From Meandrina meandrites (taxonomy: Eukaryota; Cnidaria; Anthozoa; Scleractinia; Meandrinidae): DNA of 64,000 nt. The position numbers and the translations under genes were made by a program. The DNA lies in contig OY855910.1 in assembly GCA_963693305.1 (NCBI GenBank), positions 18,516,362-18,580,361 of the forward strand, read 5' to 3'. Positions 54,501 to 63,804 of this stretch are shown here, in pieces (the first letter of the stretch is position 1; every line of letters starts with the position of its first letter). The notes under the pieces are model-generated. The model made no database searches and had not been told where the DNA came from. It saw nothing but the letters and a program-made list of their open reading frames with translations.

Positions 54501-56558
54501 TTGTTGGCAGGTCGTTGGGTTCTTCCCTGTGCAAGCTGTGATGACTCTAACAGCTGTTACTGGAGAGAAGCAGTTTGGGCTCCTTACTCATGTCAGTACA
54601 GTGTGTTGTCAAGGGACCATACCAGGACATGTCTGGCAAACAAGAAGGTGAGAGCAGTCTAAGCTTGTTAACAAACTATCAGCATCAACCGTTTCACTCA
54701 GGACTTGACTTTGTTGTTGTTGCTGAGGTGGCAGTGTACATGTCATTCCTGTGTTGTCGGTGATAGACAATATAAGTGCTTCTTTTGATAAGCTGGTTTT
54801 ATTAATTTGAGTAACTACCTTAGGGATTGTGAGAAAAAGTTATTTTCTTTTTTCTTGTAGATTCTATTTGTTGGAGATTCTACCAATCGTGGCATCATGT
54901 ATTATCTCATGGAGAAGGTAAGAACGAAGTGCTAAAGGAAAATTCTCTTTCTGTTTCTTAAAATTTAACTGAATACCGTAGTGTAACAGTTTCAATTAAG
55001 ATGTAGATGCATATTTGATCGAAATTAAAACTGAAAGCTACCTATTTACATTCTCTTAATTTATAACCTTTGTTTCTTGTCCCTTTTTGCAGCTGAATGG
55101 TTCTTTAAGAAAATGGGAAAAGACGCATGCAATGAAAATCTACAGTGACGAGTTAAACGGTCGCCGTACTTCAGTCAGCTTCGCTTACTACCCTCAGTTT
55201 TGGCTTCCTGAAAACAAGAGACCTGTGTTTGTTAAAGCGCTCTACCAGCTGATAGCAAGGTATTAGTAAGTGCACATGTGGAACTATACTGTAAGCCAAA
55301 TAAGATGGGATCATCAGCACGTAATAGCATTTGAAAGTCACAGACCGTAACACGGGTGTGGATGATTTGCTATCTCAGTTGATATCGTTTAGTCCCTGCA
55401 GTTTCAGTAGCCTTTGAAGACCGCTACTTGAAAAGATACCTTTTTTAACTGACCTGGTTTGACCTGTACACCTTGGAATGAAGAACTTACACAAGTAAAA
55501 CACTTTTGTTGCCTTTTGTTTGTCACTTCGTCTTACAGGTTTCTTCCCCTGGAAAATAACACCAACACCGTTCTTGTCGTGGGAGGAGTGCAGTGGATGG
55601 GATCTCGACACATCACAGAGACAAATAAGGCACTGACAAGGTGACCTATGTGGTATTTATGTGATACTTATCATGTGCAAACACTAATAAAACTTCCTCA
55701 CCTTAGACCTTTACCTCACACGCATTTTTTTCTTCAGCCTTGGCTTGAATGGCATCAAAGTGATTATCAAGAGCCTGGGATCTGGGTTCCACCTTCCCGT
55801 ACCCGGACTTCCCCGTCACGACTTGGTAAAGTTGTTATTGTGACATTGATTGTAATAGAAACTCTTGTATTGAGAACTTTACTAACGCCATGTGTGTGTT
55901 TTCCAGGCAGGGCAGCGTAAAACAGCCGAACGTAATCAGCGAGTCATTAGCGCAGCCAAGCGGCTAGGCTATGAGGTGGTGGATACTTTTGGTATGACTG
56001 TATCGAGATACAAGGACTTCTTACTGGGAAACTGTGGCTGCCATTTTCATAAGGTGAAGGTTGATTTTACACAGCTGAAGATGCCATTAACATTAACACA
56101 TTGACTTGACTTACTTCCCTCTTACCGGCCACTATCCTTGGCTAACATGATCGTTGGTCATTGTCAACTATTGATGATCAGTGTTGACCAATATTGGCAA
56201 ATGCTGAGTAACGGTGACTATTTACCTTCCAACATTCATTGTTGAAAGAGCATTACAAGACGCGTGCATGACAGGCAAAGAAACAAAAGCGAAAGGTTCA
56301 TTTAATGTCCAAGGAGCTTCTGTTTATGCATATTATTATATAATAATAGTATTAGTTTTGATGAAACGTCCAATTGAATATAATATTACTCTCTGTCAGG
56401 TTGTGGACATGAGGTCATTAATGAAGGAGGAAGATGAAGTTCCCTCTCCACTGCTGGACAACAATGAGAAACACAGTGACGTTCTACCCAGATACCACGT
56501 GATGGGACCTATCAATAGCGTTTACTCTGAGCTAGTCATTAACAGAATGTGTACTTAG
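33512..56558 (+). CDS. CPED1: CPED1: cadherin-like and PC-esterase domain protein (22 exons, 1051 aa)
   Basis: Exons: 33512-33853, 35395-35667, 35999-36083, 36439-36613, 37207-37378, 40428-40615, 41148-41220, 41586-41726, 43498-43602, 44277-44434, 45049-45107, 46828-46857, 48989-49181, 50100-50280, 51134-51257, 54511-54647, 54861-54917, 55093-55259, 55539-55640, 55738-55825, 55907-56053, 56400-56558. All are GT-AG and every phase closes. The length is close to the roughly 1,000 aa of vertebrate CPED1. Residues about 9-28 (YVVFLLASITTMSVILTYWI after a basic CRRR) make a type II membrane anchor, so the rest should be in the Golgi/ER lumen or secreted. Residues about 601-725 are the cadherin-like beta-sandwich; 767-1051 the PC-esterase, with LFVGDSTNRG (Ser 819). 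The weakest junction is the exon 8 donor AAG/GTCGGT. Exon 12 is only 30 nt. The substrate is not known; PC-esterases are predicted acyl esterases of glycans. Confidence 0.9.
33855..35390 (+). other. CPED1 intron 1
   Basis: A+T-rich intron with no ORF of note and no recognisable terminal repeats. Confidence 0.5.
37547..37612 (-). repeat. tRNA-derived SINE head
   Basis: On the minus strand TGGTGGCCTTATGGTTAGTAGC is A-box-like and CCAGGTTCGAGCCCTGGCC is a well-preserved B box with its T stem. It lies in CPED1 intron 5. The acceptor and anticodon stems are not convincing, so this is not a tRNA gene. Confidence 0.55.
37801..40375. mobile_element. TTAA-flanked MITE (GGGGCAGTCTCAC family), copy 1, interrupted
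   Basis: TTAA at 37801-37804 and 40372-40375; ends AGGGGCAGTCTCACCAAG and CTCGTGATACTGCCCCT. The sequence is collinear with the intact 381-bp copy at 53786-54166 except for the 2.2-kb foldback element. The central stem-loop TTTGAAAAC...GTTTTCAAG is present. It lies in CPED1 intron 5 and ends 52 bp before exon 6. Confidence 0.85.
38111..40293. mobile_element. Foldback transposon with about 640-bp inverted arms (2.18 kb)
   Basis: The element begins CACAGGTAGACCAAGCATGA and ends with the complement, TCATGCTTGGTCTACCTGTG. It is flanked by the perfect 7-bp duplication GTTGATC (38104-38110 and 40294-40300). Arms span about 38111-38761 and 39655-40293 and are nearly identical apart from small indels. 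The 0.9-kb spacer has no coding. The empty site is visible in the sister MITE at 53.8-54.2 kb. Superfamily unassigned; 7-bp duplications are not typical of the TA, TTAA or 8-bp groups. Confidence 0.85.
42070..42893. mobile_element. TTAA-flanked MITE (GGCCGCGCTGGACCC family)
   Basis: TTAA at 42070-42073 and 42890-42893 with ends GGCCGCGCTGGACCCTTGCT and AGCAAGGGTCCAGCGCGACC. It is 816 bp between the duplications and has no coding. It lies in CPED1 intron 8. Confidence 0.8.
43715..44120 (-). repeat. Repeat containing a tRNA-derived SINE on the minus strand
   Basis: On the minus strand GGCAGCGAGGCCAAGTGG, TTAGGGCGCTGGTGTTGTAA and TCCGGAGGTCCCAGG resemble the D arm, anticodon arm and variable region of a Ser/Leu-class tRNA; the B box is decayed. 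The outer ends GCATACATGCCAACCCTGGA and AGGTTAGCATCTCTGC look like degenerate inverted termini. It lies in CPED1 intron 9. Confidence 0.5.
44500..44730. other. Possible repeat in CPED1 intron 10
   Basis: A 67-codon minus-strand ORF (44526-44729) with no domain or splice context. It is compositionally richer than the surrounding intron and looks like an interspersed repeat. Not identified. Confidence 0.3.
44871..44906 (+). repeat. G-rich simple tract
   Basis: Consecutive G runs (GGGGGGAAGGGGGG type), able in principle to form a G-quadruplex. It lies in CPED1 intron 10. Confidence 0.7.
45233..46694. mobile_element. TTAA-flanked element (AGTGCCTTTAACCCCAAAAA family), 1.45 kb
   Basis: TTAA at 45233-45236 and 46691-46694; ends AGTGCCTTTAACCCCAAAAA and TTTTTGGGTTTATGGGCACT. 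It fills most of CPED1 intron 11. No transposase was recognised. Confidence 0.75.
47587..48975. mobile_element. TTAA-flanked MITE (GGGGCTTTGTCACGG family), interrupted
   Basis: TTAA at 47587-47590 and 48972-48975; ends AGGGGCTTTGTCACGGATTT and ATCCCCGTGACAGAGCTCCT. The central stem-loop AACTTGAAAAG/CTTTTCAAGTT is present near 47760-47790. Relative to the copy at 1873-2196 it carries about 1 kb of insert (47866-48862). Its right end is 13 bp before CPED1 exon 13, so it supplies the DNA where the branch point and pyrimidine tract should be. Confidence 0.8.
47866..48862. mobile_element. Inverted-repeat element nested in the 47.6-49.0 kb MITE
   Basis: The left end ACAGGCCCATAGGGTGGG and right end CCATCCTACCGGCCTGT are imperfect complements. 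Just inside, GGTTCGAATGAACCCCCT and AAAAGAACCCCCCTCAAC continue the inversion. An 18-G run lies at 48719-48736. The flanks (AAGGTTATA and TTTTATATTCC) join into the uninterrupted sequence seen near 1920, but the duplication length is ambiguous. CAGG.C ends hint at the hAT group. Confidence 0.6.
49402..49665 (-). mobile_element. Penelope-like 3' fragment with hammerhead-like core
   Basis: On the minus strand CTGAGGA (49656-49650), a GGTTTG/CAAATT stem, then GAAA (49631-49628) and TATGGGGC form a hammerhead-type core. Such cores followed by a short A+T-rich stretch are known from the terminal repeats of cnidarian Penelope-like elements. No reverse-transcriptase coding lies in the flanking 250 bp. 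Confidence 0.45.
50307..50697. mobile_element. TTAA-flanked MITE (GGGACACTGTCAC family), copy 2
   Basis: TTAA at 50307-50310 and 50694-50697; ends AGGGACACTGTCACGGGCAT and ATGCCCGTGACAGTGTCCCT. It aligns over its full length with copy 1 (8201-8595) in reverse orientation, including the AACTTGAAAAAG stem-loop. It starts 26 bp after CPED1 exon 14. Confidence 0.85.
52300..52690 (-). pseudogene. Penelope-like retroelement GIY-YIG endonuclease fragment
   Basis: On the minus strand the frame PKDAPELTKQVSVVCEIPRE, then CGKVYIGETGRAMQEK, is the start of a GIY-YIG nuclease as carried by Penelope-like elements (CxCGxxYIGETxR). A frame change follows shortly after, and only remnants are found upstream. 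It is a dead fragment. Confidence 0.65.
52973..53785. mobile_element. TTAA-flanked element (AGTGCCTATGAAATG family) with about 160-bp arms
   Basis: TTAA at 52973-52976 and 53782-53785; ends AGTGCCTATGAAATGAAAAA-like and TTTCATTTCATAGGCACT. Inverted similarity extends inward through GAAAGGCCTTT, GATATCTTCTTTCCTCCCAG and TATGCAAATTAGGTACTGAT. Its right TTAA is also the left TTAA of the next element, so the two share one target. Confidence 0.85.
53782..54170. mobile_element. TTAA-flanked MITE (GGGGCAGTCTCAC family), copy 2, intact
   Basis: TTAA at 53782-53785 and 54167-54170; ends AGGGGCAGTCTCACCAAG and CTCGTGATACTGCCCCT. The stem-loop TTTGAAAACGTC...GACGTTTTCAAG lies in the middle. It shows the empty target of the foldback element found in copy 1. 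Confidence 0.9.
54511..56558 (+). other. CPED1: CPED1 exons 16-22: PC-esterase domain
   Basis: Exon 16 carries a Cys/Trp-rich entry (CASCDDSNSCYWREAVWAPY) that probably forms disulfides. Exon 17 has ILFVGDSTNRG with the GDS nucleophile (Ser 819). Exon 19 has VLVVGGVQWMGSRHITETN and exon 20 VPGLPRHDL. Exon 21 ends in CGCHFHK, a candidate for the catalytic His region, and exon 22 has PRYHVMGPIN. The GDS block and the later conserved His fit the PC-esterase family; which His is catalytic cannot be decided from this sequence alone. Confidence 0.8.
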
Positions 56559-57074
56559 AGCATCTGTGAGCACTTGCCAGTAAGCACTGCAAGGCAAGAT
56601 GTAATAAGTATACTGTCAAGTTTTGGTTGATATCAAGGATATAACAAACTTAAGGAATATATGTGCAATAAGGAAACGTTCTGTTTTGTTCAAGACATGG
56701 CAAACTATTCTGGGTTTAAAAAACAGAAAACAAGCAAGTGTTTTCATAATCTGATGCAAGCAAGTGTTTGAATATGGTTATGCATGCGGTAGTTTTCTAG
56801 CTCTATTATAAAATTGAGGCCAAAAATGTAACCTAATGCTATAGTGTTTCAAAACACCTGGCCACCTTTTTATAATTAGAAATATAAAAATTAGCCCGTG
56901 AAATTATTGGGGTACAGGTTTATTTTTTAAACACCTTATCAGAATTGTATAATATACAATTAATATTTTCGGTGACTATATATTATTGAAATATTTGAAA
57001 TAATTCAAGGTCTTTTTCAGACCGAGTATTTATTTGTATCAAAGTTGTTTTATTAGAAACAAGATAAGTGATAA

Positions 57075-57162
<88 letters not shown>

Positions 57163-58110
57163 GAATTGTATTCCTAGAGTATTGAATTAAGTATTTTGTT
57201 ACAGTTATTTATAAAAATTGAACTGTTATCGATTATAACAGAATTCGATATTTGATAGTTTATCGGTCAGAGTTAATCTGTGTATCCTTAGTCAAGCAAT
57301 AGTCCAATAGTCCAGGGCTGACTTTTTCCAAAAAACTGCGTTGATCGCGTTCTTAGAATCTTCCTTGTTTTGGCGACTACTGCTTTTCTATCCAGATCTA
57401 TGTAGAAATGTTTATGAAGAGAAATGTGACCTTGAAGCAGGAATAGGGAGAAAATGAAAATAAATTAGAGCTTTTACAGCAAACTCTTGTGTTATTAGAT
57501 GGGCTTTCTTGTCCACTAACCAGTACGGAAACTACAGTTTTCATAATTATTCTACAAGCACTTCGTGACACATTTTTCTTGGAAAGAGAATCCTGAACCC
57601 CATATGTCACATTTCATATGTCGCATATGTTTGTATTACTTCCTTTTACTTACATCAAATTCGTTTATAGCCGGCTGCGAGCATTTTCACATAAAGATAC
57701 GACAGTCCAATTAAGATCAGTTTCGATCAATCATATTCTGCCGATTTTAGTGCTTCGATAAAATGAATTCAAACATTTGGTGAATGTGAGTTCTAGTAAA
57801 TTAACAAGATTGAATTTTTAACCCCATAAAGCTGGATGAAGCGCCATACGTGCGCGAGCGAGAGACTGGCGACGGAAAGTTTTTGTCTCGTTTCGCGCTC
57901 CGCGTTTGCTCTCGCGCTTTGCACTCGTGTATCGCGTCCGGCTACACAAACCCGCCTGTTGTGCAGGCTACAAGAAATGCCGCTTTGTTCGTAAGTTAGT
58001 TCATTTAAAACCAAAAAAAAAGAAAAAAATATATAAGACACATAAGAGGGCCTAAAATGTTAACCCTAACAGTTTGTATACATGCCGGGTGCGTGACGTC
58101 TTTAATTATG
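56559..58110. other. 3' flank of CPED1 and intergenic DNA
   Basis: No coding exon was recognised. A long AT microsatellite (listed separately) and a G+C-richer patch at 57840-57970 (TGCGCGAGCGAGAGACTGGC) interrupt A+T-rich sequence. No canonical AATAAA was found close to the CPED1 stop. Confidence 0.4.
57079..57159. repeat. AT dinucleotide microsatellite
   Basis: About 40 uninterrupted AT units. Length is likely to vary between individuals and assemblies. Confidence 0.9.
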
Positions 58111-58113
58111 TGA

Positions 58114-58734
58114 CTAATCATCAAAGTAAGCCATGTTTTCGGCAAAATTAAAACTGCATGATTTCGTCGAGTTTTCGTTCAGCACGTTTTTTTTCTTTCG
58201 TGAACATCGAGCTGGTGGAAGACTATTATTTCGCTTTTTCCAGTTAGCGATGTTCTTGAATGAAAGTGCTCGAGTGAAACTTGAAGATTTGGTAATGGCA
58301 TTCCTTGGCTTCGGGTTCCATTGATTCCAAGAGTCTTTCTCATCGGTGTTGTCCTTAGTATTCTTTGTCTTATCAATGATAAATGAAGGATCAATAGCAT
58401 TTGGTGGCGATTCTGGTGGCCGGCCTTTCACAACTAAATCTATCATGTACATCCAACGGTACCTCTGTAAAAACGTCTCGCATTTGAGCGTGTAAACGTC
58501 TCCTTCGCTAATAAGTTTAAAACGAAAGCTGTACATTCGCCGTTTAGCCAGTACACATCGTGAAGCAGGGGTAAGCTCAATACACTGCTGGAAATTCTCG
58601 TGCCCCTCGATCGTTTTTCCCAAGCGAAAGTAAAGCCCCGAAGCGTTCAGCGACGCCCAGTAGACTCGCCATTTACCAGTGTGGTCTTCTTTCTTCAAGA
58701 AATCTGCATAGTAGGTTTCTGTTTGAATAGCCAT
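58114..58734 (-). CDS. PH-domain protein, 206 aa, single exon
   Basis: One uninterrupted frame from ATG 58734 to the stop at 58114. Residues about 6-105 read like a pleckstrin-homology domain: YYADFLKKEDHTGKWRVYWA (first strands, with the KW..YWA turn), LYFRLGKTIEGH, CIELTPASRC, YSFRFKLISEGDVYTLKCET and a closing helix with YRWMYMIDLV. The opening resembles PH domains of small adaptors such as the STAP family, without the SH2 domain. The C-terminal half is Ser/Asn/Lys-rich and low in complexity. It should bind membranes or phosphoinositides at the cell cortex. An intronless gene in this setting could also be a retrocopy, though no poly(A) tail was seen. Confidence 0.7.
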   Translation of the reverse strand: MAIQTETYYADFLKKEDHTGKWRVYWASLNASGLYFRLGKTIEGHENFQQCIELTPASRCVLAKRRMYSFRFKLISEGDVYTLKCETFLQRYRWMYMIDLVVKGRPPESPPNAIDPSFIIDKTKNTKDNTDEKDSWNQWNPKPRNAITKSSSFTRALSFKNIANWKKRNNSLPPARCSRKKKNVLNENSTKSCSFNFAENMAYFDD

Positions 58735-60058
58735 TCTTGCATTAAACTAGCATCAAGTTGTGATTAAAAGACACCAAAATTCCCCCAGTTTGGTTACGAA
58801 ACTGCCGGACCTTTGAAGACCAGAAGCTTCAACTCAGTCAGACTGGCTCCAACTCGTAGTATACGGCTCCCGAGCGTGCAGATGTTTCACGGAGTGTACT
58901 TTGAATCCCCAGTGATAAAGGTGTAAACATATGCTTGTATTCACAATTTCAGAAAATTGATTCTCGATTTTTCCCTGCCGTCACAGTGTTGACAGTCAAA
59001 ATGAAACGATGATATCGAATGATAGCCCACGACCGACTGGTATTTCTGAGGTGAAAAAATTTATCAACTGATAAAAAGGGCATTTTTAAAGCTCAGAAAT
59101 CACTATTAATAGTAAAGCGAAAGATTGATCGAAATGTAAAACGGTCGTGAATTATTCATGTCCTGTATGGCTTGGTTACTGAAAACTCAGTGGTCATCTG
59201 GCAAGGCTGATTACTTTGTATTAAATATTTTTCATTATTTATACGCTTGCCGTCTAAAATCAAATAATATTGTCTGTGGTCATCATTTCAAAGCAACATC
59301 AATAAAATCAAGCCAGAAAATCGGTAAAACTGCCAAAACTCGCATGAATAGCTTGGATAGCTTCAAATATAAATATAGAAATTTATAATAAGCGAAACGA
59401 AAAACTGAGGAGTAGCTTTTATTCAGTTTCGATCAACCGGTCAGATCAGAGACATCAAATGGCACGTTCCTCCCCAGTCAATAAATCAGAAATGATTTTC
59501 CTGTTTTTTTTTTTTTTTGTACATAGATTTTTATTTTGACTACGGTTCTCTGCCATTTCACCTCATTAGAAATACACGAGCGGCAGGTGCAGTGCTATAG
59601 GGAAGCCGATTGGAACTTGGAAGGTGGTGGGAGAGCACGTACGTCCAATTGGAGATTTTAATTATATATGCCAGCCATTATCATCGAAAAAGTTTCGGAG
59701 CTTAGATAAACTCCGACAAAGTTTAGCTTTTATCCTTCGGCACTTAGATTTTATGCGCTGGAGTGGATTTCACCAAAGTAAATCTAAGCCGGAGCGGACT
59801 GAGGACAGTGGATCGAGGATGCGCCAGTTTCAGTGTAAATATAACGCAGTCGCTGTGCATGTTTTCAGTTTATAGGACAAAACTCCTTTGCTTTCTACAA
59901 TTTTTACTGAGCTTAATAAGCGCGTGCGCGGACTTGGGATTTGCGCGTGCGGCACGCGCAAGACGAATGACGAAACAGACAAAAAAGAATGTCGTCACAA
60001 TTTGTTCGGAGAGTTCGAGACGGATTGATACAAAGACAAAAGGTCTGTCCTTCAGAAT
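58735..60058. other. Intergenic region between divergent coding segments
   Basis: The sequence contains the likely promoter of the PH gene (above 58734) and a T run near 59505. Small ORFs at 59158-59388 and 59624-59875 have no domain or splice support. A patch at 59935-59965 (GGGATTTGCGCGTGCGGCAC) is unusually G+C-rich. Confidence 0.4.
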
Positions 60059-61908
60059 TTGTTTATTATCATTTGTCCATTCATACCTTTTGTTTTGACA
60101 AACGCCGTGATATCTTTGGTGCGTAAAGTTTACGCTTGTGTTCAAAGCGAGTTGGAAAAGTTTAATGATATTTACAGGGATAAGACGTCCGCCGAGTACC
60201 ACACAGATCCCACATTTATAGCGTTCATAAAAGGCGTGGAAACAGTGCAAGGCGTGTACTGTCTACAAAGAACAACAGAGAACGTTGGAAGTCGCTGTTA
60301 CAACAGCACAACTGAACAGACTATCAACAAAAAAGCAACAGAAAAGGAACCTCCAGTGGTAGAACTTATCTTAAGAAACTCCATCGCGGTTTCCAGAACA
60401 GGGAATATTAACCAGAGATTCACAGAAATTCCTCGGCAAGAGTTGTCTGGCATAAATGTTACAAAAACTCTCGAGAACACATCAAAAGAGTTGAAGAGAA
60501 GAAGCAAGATCCTCCACCACTGCCTTTGTATGTTGAATGCAGTGATAAATGCGCTGTTATTCGTGCCGCAGAAAATTCGCCCATACGTTCAGCGGGCGAT
60601 GGAAGCGTTCAGTGATATTTACTCGGATAGCATGGCTTATACGGAGCCAGGACTTGTTGCTTACCCCAAAGGTGAAGAAGCTGCACCCTTTGTTTGCAGC
60701 CCGCACATATCATTTTCCAAGTTAGGTTCAAGAGACTTGAAGAATATTGCAGCAAACAGCGAGATCGTAGGGAGCAGTAACCAACACCTAGAACAAAAGG
60801 AGAAAGTAACAGACGACTACGCAAGTGATAGCAAGCTACTCCTCTAATATCAGCAAAAAGCAAAAGTCAAGCGTCTATCGCTCACATCAGCCAGCGATAT
60901 TAATTGAAACGCTAGGGCTTTCTAAGTTTCCAGTTGCGTCACTGACAACTAGTTCTACAACTTGGAGTGATAGTTCTTTGAAACATTCAGTCCAGATTTT
61001 CGCTTTGTGAAGGCAAGGTCAAATGCTCCACCAACCATTGGCCAACAAGCTGAAACAAAAGTTAACTCATCTCATGAAGGCAAAGACGAAAACGAAGAAG
61101 TAATAATACCATCAAGTCTCCACTCTAAAGTGAAGCCAAGAGTCCCAAGAGTACGGCGAACAAAGAACGAACTAGAGTGTAGACAGCTTGAGCCCAGGGA
61201 CGTCCACGCTTCTTTTGGTAAGGAACAGTTGAGAGATGTTTCTGCGAGGGCTTCAGTTGCACGTAACTTCACAAAGAATAAAAGAAAAGCTAAAGTGCCT
61301 GCAGCAACTGAATTCAGAGAGTTAAACAACAAAAAAAGGACAACGAGTGGATGCTAACGCACTGATACTTCCATTTATAGAGCTCCAGCCATCAGTGAGT
61401 GCAAGCTTTAATGAACATATGCAGCCAGTTAAAAACAAAAGAAGACTTCACTCAGTGTCACTCGGTGGCTCTATAATGCACAACTGGAGGAGGTGGAAAC
61501 CAACCGCGAGCTGGGTGATTCATGTAAACCTGTGGAGACTCCGTTTGGGGATCTGGCGGATGCTAAGAGGCCGTTAGAGTCTACATTAGGTGTGCTAAAG
61601 AGGGCAAGTATGATAACGAAAACGCCAACTGCTGATCAAGCAGAAACACAACCTGCTATGTCACTAGTGATCTAGTGTCCCACGCAACCCGATGAATTAA
61701 CCTGTAATGAGAATCCTCGAGGAATGGAATCTAAACTTGGCAACGTCTCGAGCTTTGCTTCGATTTAACAGCAGATGTCAGCGGCTGCCGATAGGTCAAA
61801 ATCGATAAAGGAGATTACAGCTGCAACGAACAACTTCAGCTTGAGCTGGATGATTCTTTTTTCTCTGATGGCTTGCATGATGATTTCCAGTTGCTGGTTC
61901 TGATATGA
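60059..61908 (+). pseudogene. Coding-like region with several frame changes, unknown family
   Basis: The longest open segment (60059-60847) has two related units, each about 45 residues. The first contains VQSELEKFNDIYRD and the second VQRAMEAFSDIYSD, followed by similar pro- and Lys-Gly-rich stretches (FIKGVE, YPKGEE) and a Val-Cys. Downstream segments (60825-61010, 61007-61357, 61347-61480, 61480-61677, 61790-61908) keep a hydrophilic, protein-like composition but alternate between two frames. Examples are PSSLHSKVKPRVPRVRR and PVETPFGDLADAKRP, ending in LELDDSFFSDGLHDDFQ. There is no ATG at the head of the first segment. Either a decayed gene, an assembly with indels, or a multi-exon gene with small introns. 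Confidence 0.4.
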
Positions 61909-63300
61909 TCCTGGACAACTGCATAAATAGAGAGACTGGACTAGCCTCCTCCACAGCCTACTCCTTTTAACCCTTAATATTGGGATTCCTGTGGTAACAG
62001 AGGGGACGAGAGAAAACTGGGACTAGTAGAGAGGAAGACTGGGGACGCGGGAGAGTTGCCGGCGAAGGACTGGACATCGATGCAATCTCAGAATAGACTG
62101 GCGTGGAGTGGGAGGATGAGTGAAAGGCGATTTTCATGTTTTCCTTGACCGTCCAAGAACCAATCAGCGAGCGAGAAATTTGACAGTCATGTGAGATGCC
62201 ATTCACGTACCACGGCTTGACTACCGTCTTAAGTACGCTCGCAGATATAACCTTGCATTTGTTCACCAGTTTAAATGTCCCCTGTTTTTTTATAGCAGTC
62301 ACCTCTTTGGCTTTCTACTTTATTTTCGGAGGGTTCAAAATTCTAAGCGCAGAAAAACATGACTACTACACTTTTTTGCATGCTACGGTTTGTTCCTTTA
62401 TAAAGTGTTGCGAATCAATCATTGCTGGCAAGACTAGAGGGAAGGAAGTAGTTTTACAAAAAAATGTTTTGGAAACATAACGAAGGCTTTTCAATCACGT
62501 AAGGAACCCAATTAGGTGCATGGTGCACGCCAATGGACACAGCGGAGAACACCTCAACTACCTGTGCTTCTATTTGGTGAAAATCGCGATAAACACGTCA
62601 ATTTGATGTTGCAAATATTTCCTGTTACAAAGAATGTCTGTACATATATGCATATAAATACATGAGGCGACATGGCTCTTAAGTTTTTTTAATTCAAACG
62701 AGGCCGAAGGACGCGAAAGTAGGACCTGAACGGAAGAGAAGGAAGACAAGATTTTGCACAGAAATAAATGAACAAGGTAGACAGTACAATGTGACAAAAG
62801 TTGCCAATTTTCATAATTACGAAAAAAGTATCATTAGAAAATTCAAGATTAACAAGGATTGGTACTGTAACGCACGCGTTATAAGTCTGTACGACAAGTT
62901 ATCTCAGTATACTTTGAGAGTTCCTTCATTTAGATGTTTTTCACAGGTCATACAACCATTTTTCTTCTCTTTTGTTTCAATACATGGATTACATAATGAA
63001 ATTCGATAAAGGGGAATGGTGGGGGCAGGGGGCGTCGTTATAAGATATTGCGAAGCAGTGTAAATATAAGCACTTCAATGGGAATGTAACGAAAGAAATT
63101 AGCAGTTAAAAACTCCAAAAAAAAATACAGTTAAAACGCATTTCCTTGCTTCTTTTGCATATTAATTGAAACAGTTACTCTTTCACAATATATCTAGTCC
63201 AAGTATTCGAGACTTCCCTGTGTCATTAGAACTCTAGGTCGAAAACGTTAGAACACAACTTTTTGTCTCAGTGAAGAGACATGGGAGGAAAGAAATGGAA
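61909..63300. other. Intergenic DNA
   Basis: Nothing recognised on either strand. Confidence 0.4.
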
Positions 63301-63305
63301 ACAAG

Positions 63306-63804
63306 AAAAGCATAAAACCAAATTGATTGCAAGGCTGGTACTACGGCAAAAGGGCAAAATTTATTGGCCAATATTTCAACTAGCAGAGCTAGTATTCTTC
63401 AGGGCCAGTACAATGTGAAACTAACGGCTCTAAAATTTGAATGGGGATATACATACAATGGCAGTTAATGTTTAACTACATCTAGATATAATGAAATAAG
63501 ATACATAACTATATACAACGCTGAAAAATGTAAAAAATATCAGAATAGCCAAAACAAAATTTAAGAAAAATGGGAATAACATGCAAATATATAAAAGATG
63601 AAAATAAAAATGAAAATAAAATAAAATAAATTGACTAGTTAATGTTCATTCCGTCGATTGATGCCATGTGGTGTGAGTGTTTGACCTTTTTCTATAAAAT
63701 AGGCTTCTCTAGCTTTTCTACGAGAAGCATTGTTCGTTGGTTGAAGTTCGAGAGGAATGAGTTTCATGTCTTTAAGACCAGCCTTGCAATCAATTTGGTT
63801 TTAT
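63306..63804 (-). mobile_element. Penelope-like retroelement tail with inverted 27-bp repeats
   Basis: A 27-bp sequence containing ACCAAATTGATTGCAAGGCT (63306-63332) is repeated exactly in inverse orientation at 63778-63804. On the minus strand, 63790-63642 encodes MKLIPLELQPTNNASRRKAR, then EAYFIEKGQTLTPHGINRR and a stop. A closing (R)EA..IEK..TL.P.GINRR is typical of Penelope-like proteins, just after the GIY-YIG domain. A hammerhead-like core follows at 63402-63374. Confidence 0.55.
63374..63402 (-). ncRNA. Hammerhead-ribozyme-like core, degenerate
   Basis: On the minus strand CTGAAGA, then an ACTAG/CTAGT stem with a CTCTG loop, then GAAA and TATTGG. This matches CUGANGA - stem II - GAAA, but stem II has unpaired bases at its base and the cleavage-side strand was not found at a clear position. 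Confidence 0.4.

Noticed and set aside
59870..60250. 126-codon minus-strand ORF
   Set aside because: It overlaps the coding-like plus-strand segment from 60059 and shows no domain; considered a shadow.
61072..61332. 86-codon minus-strand ORF
   Set aside because: Antisense to the more protein-like plus-strand segment 61007-61357.
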